Below, piece by piece: positions 59,801-64,000 of a stretch of DNA of 64,000 nucleotides. The position numbers and the translations under genes were made by a program. Below the pieces are notes generated by a model, which was not told the DNA's origin, ran no database searches, and was given only the letters and a program-made list of their open reading frames with translations. Source of the stretch: Panopea generosa (lineage: Eukaryota; Mollusca; Bivalvia; Adapedonta; Hiatellidae); contig CM055900.1 of assembly GCA_029582155.1 (NCBI GenBank), positions 77,296,731 through 77,360,730 on the forward strand, read 5' to 3'. Within the stretch, counting starts at the first letter, position 1. Every line of letters begins with the position of its first letter.

Positions 59801-61173
59801 ATAAATGATATAATGGGTTAGAAACAATTGTTTCCCCCTTTGTAAGCTAATATTTCAGTTCTTACTTCGACATTTTGTCAAAGTGTCTGATTTTGATCAT
59901 GTACTTCCATTACTACATACAACAAATTATATGCGAACTCCTGTCTGAGAAGGCTGAATAAACTGGTACTCGTCTCTACTTTCACTCAATACATTTAGCT
60001 TGTGAGGTAAGGACTATAATAACTGGGAACCAGTTTATCTGACTGTTTCCTGTTTACAGAAAATATGAAACAGCTGTTTGGATATTCATGCATAAACATT
60101 GTTTTGAGTGTAAGGAAAATTATTTGTGTAACGGGTACACTTAAAAGCAAAATTGCTTGTTTTCCAAGAATTTATTTGAGTGAAATATGCAAATACACAG
60201 CTTATCTGGAGCACTGCCCTAATTGAGGTAATTTAGTGAAAAATTCTCAATCAATGAATGTTCCAAAATTGCAATCCATGATTATGTGGCTGGTACTTTT
60301 ATGATACTGTACCCAAACATGCACAGTTTATTTTATCTATACAAACCTTTGGGAATATTGCACCCCCGTCTCGTCTCCGTAAGTGGACAACAGCAAGTCA
60401 GACTCCTCCTTCGAGATATTGGAAAATGATGTGTCGAACATTGGGGCGTGGCTGCTGAATGGACCATAGTTGAGGTAGTTCACTGTTAACATACAACAAA
60501 AATAGTTAACCCTTACCAGTCAGACAAGCTGCAATATATCGAAAATAAGAATAATAATAAAGACTTTTATTAACGAGAGAACTCATTTGAATAAATTCAA
60601 TCTTCCATGAGGCCCTCAAAAGATGGACATAATATCACAAACTACCCAGTTGCAGAAATTATTATAGTAGTTAGAAATACAGATGAAGCCAGGGCAGCTG
60701 CTTTGATATTTCTGCATACAATAATATTCTGCATACAATCATATACCAACAGAAATAGAAATGAAGATATTATTATGAAAGCAACATCAAATTATGCAAA
60801 TTTTTAGTAGTTCACCGGGAAAAACTAACAATAAATATCCGATCAGATTAATTCAACAATTAATTCAAGATATAGTTACAGATTAAAATTAGTCACAGGA
60901 CCACAAGGTATAACAAACACTCAGTTGAGAGTTAGGTTCTGGATATCGAGCCAGTCATAAACTTTAATATATGGACACGATGTACTCTTAATATTAAACA
61001 ATATTTGACAGCCTGACATGTATAGATCTGAGATGTACGGTCATGGAATACTTGTTACATACACTGGTTTACTTTATTCCGCTTATCTTCCTTGAACCCG
61101 GCTATGGTTCCCGTTCCCGTGGACAACTTCCCCGTCAAGGCTCCAAGGGAGATAACTCTCTCATTGTCTCCAA
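50560..61173 (-). CDS. BRD7: BRD7/BRD9-like bromodomain protein, C-terminal half (5' end beyond window)
   Basis: Eight exons run leftwards: 61173-61063, 60482-60347, 58277-58166, 56145-56104, 55589-55541, 52716-52561, 51635-51595 and 50817-50560. All internal junctions are GT-AG and in phase. The product matches the part of BRD7 after the bromodomain (the DUF3512 region and C-terminus): ISLGALTGKLS, AGFKEDKRNKV, LNYGPFSSHAP, NISKEESDLL, DSLLDVLTKG, ERLSQKPPP, GPSDKEIQL and GIRAGMGIS. YGDETGVQ is closer to BRD9, so an invertebrate BRD7/9 ancestor-type gene is possible. BRD7 is known as a PBAF subunit and BRD9 as an ncBAF subunit, both nuclear. The bromodomain itself is not in the window. Confidence 0.88.
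51112..51134. repeat. (TGGA)n microsatellite
   Basis: About five to six copies of GGAT next to a dispersed repeat, in the last BRD7-like intron (51594 down to 50818). Confidence 0.9.
51125..52150. repeat. Dispersed repeats in BRD7-like introns
   Basis: About 51145-51210 and 51300-51365 share (CTTAATATGG/CCTAATATGG)...ATTTGTG(C/G)CAAGT...TTC(A/C)TCAAGTGGTT. About 51427-51485 has a direct duplication of GGCAGACACTATCTGTGACA. About 51850-52130 has two ~148-bp copies with TTGCCATAGCAA and TAATCTCCTCATT-type blocks. Exon G (51595-51635) lies between them. Confidence 0.6.
51595..51635 (-). CDS. BRD7: BRD7-like exon G (41 nt)
   Basis: Between TTTTACAG and GAT|GTAAGT. It encodes ADKVTSELSHMAKD, equivalent to the VTNNL-like helix in BRD7, and joins exon H in phase 0. 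Confidence 0.85.
52205..52438. repeat. 20-bp minisatellite in a BRD7-like intron
   Basis: About 12 units of TACTACCAAGTGTGATGTCA, with ACAAAG and GATATC variants. Confidence 0.92.
52561..52716 (-). CDS. BRD7: BRD7-like exon F
   Basis: 156 nt; acceptor TGTACAG, with an alternative in-frame AG six bases further in; donor G|GTGAGT. It encodes a coiled segment (VQKRLDKTADLIKDLQQ) followed by YERLSQKPPPHLG and GPSDKEIQL, matching the BRD7 C-terminal pattern ERLS-x-(K/R)PPP...GPS. Confidence 0.9.
53580..55057. repeat. 57-59-bp minisatellite with ~586-bp higher-order period
   Basis: About 25 units (CAAGTTTTGTCAAGTGAAGT, GGATAGGCACATC(C)GAGACT, TCGCATCAATCATTCACAG) in the 2.8-kb intron between BRD7-like exons E and F. 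A ten-unit block recurs: the CAAGTTCTG + GGAGAATTCGCATCAACC variant is at about 53820 and 54406. Confidence 0.96.
55058..55460. repeat. Diverged ~120-bp repeat units
   Basis: Repeated phrases AAAATCA(C/T)TGAA(C/A)AGGAA, AAATATG(T/C)A(A/C)AACTA and CTGATCCTTC-like define three decayed copies. Similar phrase structure is common in molluscan introns. Confidence 0.55.
55541..55589 (-). CDS. BRD7: BRD7-like exon E (49 nt)
   Basis: Between ATTACAG and CAG|GTATAT. It encodes the acidic stretch RISENESVEAEDNIFP and leaves one base that joins exon F in frame. It corresponds to the variable acidic linker before the coiled segment. Confidence 0.75.
56104..56145 (-). CDS. BRD7: BRD7-like exon D (42 nt)
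   Basis: A short phase-0 exon between AATTTCAG and AAG|GTCAGT, encoding KRKEDKQQLAEVAK. Strong splice sites and phase agreement support it; its sequence is not diagnostic. Confidence 0.75.
56176..56400 (+). mobile_element. SINE family A, full length, tRNA-Leu-like head
   Basis: The head GTGGCCGAGTGGTCTAAGGC matches a tRNA-Leu A-box region, and GTAGGTTCGAGTCCCACTC contains the B-box. The body has GAGAAAGTTTGCCAGTTACT, TACTCAGTCTGAGGTC and ATATAATCTGAAATGTG, and ends in an A-rich tail. It is the best-preserved copy in the window. It lacks an acceptor stem pairing with a 3' end, so it is not a tRNA gene. It is antisense to the BRD7-like gene. Confidence 0.85.
57624..57792. repeat. Long inverted repeat (hairpin), ~68-bp arms
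   Basis: The left arm (57624-57693) and right arm (57723-57792) are reverse complements with about four mismatches. Each begins AAACAACTATCTACC and ends GACTATTGACC at a ~30-bp spacer. It lies in the BRD7-like intron between exons C and D. Two copies of AAAATGAACTATTGACCAC at about 57013 and 57043 share the TATTGACC word, so a larger decayed element is possible. Confidence 0.88.
58166..58277 (-). CDS. BRD7: BRD7-like exon C
   Basis: 112 nt between ATTTCAG and CAG|GTACCA. It encodes VMKFVEEAEED and DSLLDVLTKGQHSITMKQIE, which closely follow the vertebrate BRD7/BRD9 pattern at this place. Confidence 0.9.
58945..59232 (-). mobile_element. tRNA-derived SINE (family B), diverged
   Basis: It shares AAGATCCTGGAAGGTTAACC, TAACTGATAACTTTTCCACT and GGGGATTCAAAATCACGATC with the other family B copies. 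It is in the intron between BRD7-like exons B and C. Confidence 0.7.
60347..60482 (-). CDS. BRD7: BRD7-like exon B
   Basis: 136 nt between TTAACAG and AG|GTTTGT. It encodes YLNYGPFSSHAPMFD, NISKEESDLLLSTYGDE and TGVQYSQ. This is the best-conserved block of the family in the window. Confidence 0.92.
61063..61173 (-). CDS. BRD7: BRD7-like exon A (first in window)
   Basis: The acceptor ATTACAG precedes 61173; the donor is GTATGT after 61063. In frame it reads GDNERVISLGALTGK...GFKEDKRNKVNQ. An earlier GT (GTAAAC, after AATAAA) would break the frame with the next exon. The GTATGT donor restores the family spacing KV-x4-YLNYG, so I chose it. Confidence 0.88.
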
Positions 61174-61267
61174 CTGTAATACATAAGCAGTTATAGTAGG
61201 CCCTAGATGATGGCTACATATATGTCATATGAAGGATATCATTCTTTAAATTAACTAAATATTTATG

Positions 61268-61331
<64 letters not shown>
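61268..61331. repeat. (TGTC)16 microsatellite
   Basis: An uninterrupted TGTC tract just upstream (in gene sense) of BRD7-like exon A. Confidence 0.95.
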
Positions 61332-61332
<1 letters not shown>

Positions 61333-61445
61333 GTATTTTTGTCTCTCTCTCATGACTCTAGATGACTTGGAAACTGTGTTAATGTATTAAACCTATTGTA
61401 GATAAATATGTATGTAAATAATTATGTGCTGTAAAACTATGATAC

Positions 61446-64000
61446 TAGATTGAAATGGCATAGGTCTGATTCTCTTGAATATTATACTTTGTCCTAGGCA
61501 AAGTGAACATTAGATTGAAATGGCGTAGGTCTAATTCTCTTGAATATTATACTTTGTCCTAGGCAAAGTGAACATTTGATTGAAATGGCGTAGGTCTAAT
61601 TCTCTTGAATATTATACTTTGTCCTAGGCAAAGTGAACATTAGATTGAAATGGCGTAGGTCTGATTCTCTTGAATATTATACTTTGTCCTAGGCAAAGTG
61701 AACATTAGATTGAAATGGCGTAGGTCTGATTCTCTTGAATATTATACTTTGTCCTAGGCAAAGTGAACATTAGATTGAAATGGCGTAGGTCTGATTCTCT
61801 TGAATATTATACTTTGTCCTAGGCAAAGTGAACATTTGATTGAAATGGCATAGGTCTGATTCTCTTGAATATTATACTTTGTCCTAGGCAAAGTGAACAT
61901 TTGATTGAAATGGCATAGGTCTAATTCTCTTGAATATTATACTTTGTCCTAGGCAAAGTGAACATTTGATTGAAATGGCATAGGTCTGATTCTCTTGAAT
62001 ATTATACTTTGTCCTAGGCAAAGTGAACATTTGATTGAAATGGCGTAGGTCTGATTCTCTTGAATATTATACTTTGTCCTAGGCAAAGTGAACATTTGAT
62101 TGAAATGGCATAGGTCTGATTCTCTTGAATATTATACTTTGTCCTAGGCAAAGTGAACATTTGATTGAAATGGCGTAGGTCTGATTCTCTTGAATATTAT
62201 ACTTTGTCCTAGGCAAAGTGAACATTTGATTGAAATGGCATAGGTCTGATTCTCTTGAATATTATACTTTGTCCTAGGCAAAGTGAACATTTGATTGAAA
62301 TGGCGTAGGTCTAATTCTCTTGAATATTATACTTTGTCCTAGGCAAAGTGAACATTAGATTGAAATGGCGTAGGTCTGATTCTCTTGAATATTATACTTT
62401 GTCCTAGGCAAAGTGAACATTTGATTGAAATGGCATAGGTCTGATTCTCTTGAATATTATACTTTGTCCTAGGCAAAGTGAACATTTGATTGAAATGGCG
62501 TAGGTCTGATTCTCTTGAATATTATACTTTGTCCTAGGCAAAGTGAACATTTGATTGAAATGGCGTAGGTCTGATTCTCTTGAATATTATACTTTGTCCT
62601 AGGCAAAGTGAACATTTGATTGAAATGGCATAGGTCTGATTCTCTTGAATATTATACTTTGTCCTAGGCAAAGTGAACATTTGATTGAAATGGCGTAGGT
62701 CTGATTCTCTTGAATATTATACTTTGTCCTAGGCAAAGTGAACATTTGATTGAAATGGCGTAGGTCTGATTCTCTTGAATATTATACTTTGTCCTAGGCA
62801 AAGTGAACATTTGATTGAAATGGCGTAGGTCTAATTCTCTTGAATATTATACTTTGTCCTAGGCAAAGTGAACATTAGATTGAAATGGCGTAGGTCTGAT
62901 TCTCTTGAATATTATACTTTGTCCTAGGCAAAGTGAACATTTGATTGAAATGGCATAGGTCTGATTCTCTTGAATATTATACTTTGTCCTAGGCAAAGTG
63001 AACATTTGATTGAAATGGCATAGGTCTAATTCTCTTGAATATTATACTTTGTCCTAGGCAAAGTGAACATTTGATTGAAATGGCATAGGTCTGATTCTCT
63101 TGAATATTATACTTTGTCCTAGGCAAAGTGAACATTTGATTGAAATGGCATAGGTCTAATTCTCTTGAATATTATACTTTGTCCTAGGCAAAGTGAACAT
63201 TTGATTGAAATGGCATAGGTCTGATTCTCTTGAATATTATACTTTGTCCTAGGCAAAGTGAACATTTGATTGAAATGGCGTAGGTCTGATTCTCTTGAAT
63301 ATTATACTTTGTCCTAGGCAAAGTGAACATTTGATTGAAATGGCATAGGTCTGATTCTCTTGAATATTATACTTTGTCCTAGGCAAAGTGAACATTTGAT
63401 TGAAATGGCATAGGTCTAATTCTCTTGAATATTATACTTTGTCCTAGGCAAAGTGAACATTTGATTGAAATGGCATAGGTCTGATTCTCTTGAATATTAT
63501 ACTTTGTCCTAGGCAAAGTGAACATTTGATTGAAATGGCATAGGTCTAATTCTCTTGAATATTATACTTTGTCCTAGGCAAAGTGAACATTTGATTGAAA
63601 TGGCATAGGTCTAATTCTCTTGAATATTATACTTTGTCCTAGGCAAAGTGAACATTTGATTGAAATGGCATAGGTCTAATTCTCTTGAATATTATACTTT
63701 GTCCTAGGCAAAGTGAACATTTGATTGAAATGGCATAGGTCTAATTCTCTTGAATATTATACTTTGTCCTAGGCAAAGTGAACATTTGATTGAAATGGCA
63801 TAGGTCTGATTCTCTTGAATATTATACTTTGTCCTAGGCAAAGTGAACATTTGATTGAAATGGCATAGGTCTGATTCTCTTGAATATTATACTTTGTCCT
63901 AGGCAAAGTGAACATTTGATTGAAATGGCATAGGTCTAATTCTCTTGAATATTATACTTTGTCCTAGGCAAAGTGAACATTTGATTGAAATGGCATAGGT
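61446..64000. repeat. 65-bp satellite, ~39 copies, continuing past the window
   Basis: Units of exactly 65 bp (TTGAAATGGCATAGGTCTGA, TTCTCTTGAATATTATACTT, TGTCCTAGGCAAAGTGAACA). I can see only three variable positions: T(A/T)GATTG, GGC(A/G)TAGG and TCT(A/G)ATT. Each unit contains the near-palindrome ACTTTGTCCTAGGCAAAGT. By position it lies inside or upstream of the BRD7-like gene, whose earlier exons must be beyond it. Confidence 0.97.

Overview
This window looks like nuclear DNA of an invertebrate animal, most probably a bivalve or other mollusc. It is AT-rich and intron-rich, with GT-AG splice sites. It carries tRNA-derived SINEs whose tail (ACCTGAAATGTG...AATGGCGTTAAACCCC) resembles ones familiar from bivalve genomes, a 5'-truncated LINE, several small inverted-repeat transposons, and an extraordinary load of tandem repeats. 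By my estimate about one third of the 64 kb is minisatellite or microsatellite. There is no bacterial-type gene organisation: almost every long open reading frame is a by-product of a tandem repeat.

Two real protein-coding genes can be reconstructed exon by exon, and they face each other tail to tail. (1) On the + strand, 34580-46072, is a complete 594-residue TRIM-family E3 ubiquitin ligase: RING, two B-boxes, coiled coil and a SPRY-like C-terminus. It has seven coding exons, one of them an 18-nt microexon. (2) On the - strand, 61173 down to 50560, are the last eight coding exons of a BRD7/BRD9-type bromodomain protein, a subunit of SWI/SNF (PBAF/ncBAF) chromatin remodellers. Its N-terminal half, including the bromodomain, must lie beyond position 64000. 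All internal splice phases agree in both models.

Layout: 1-2155, 90-bp satellite with a ~905-bp higher-order period; 3134-7470, 36-bp minisatellite with AATAAA in most units; 8094-9975, 5-bp and 20-bp arrays; 12022-13102, three inverted-repeat MITEs; 14185-16835, a 30-bp array split by a ~2-kb element flanked by TTAA; 17498-20450, 15-, 40- and 45-bp arrays; 20745-22935, SINEs and a local duplication; 23668-25960, 20-bp array; 26930-27720, 156-bp repeat; 27997-29223, an uninterrupted (GAT)409 tract; 31716-32160, LINE remnant; 32961-34415, MITEs; 34549-47390, the TRIM gene with a 53-bp array in intron 5 and a 23-bp array just after the stop codon; 50560-61173, the BRD7-like gene with 20-bp and 58-bp arrays and a strong hairpin in introns; 61446 to the window end, a nearly homogeneous 65-bp array.

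The two genes have no evident functional link (ubiquitin ligation and chromatin remodelling). I found no novel multi-gene system. The most notable signals are structural: the size and purity of the arrays, the 65-bp array that varies at only three positions, the nested transposon, the hairpin MITEs, the TRIM microexon and a duplicated TRIM splice donor. Everything here was read by eye; no alignment or database search was run.
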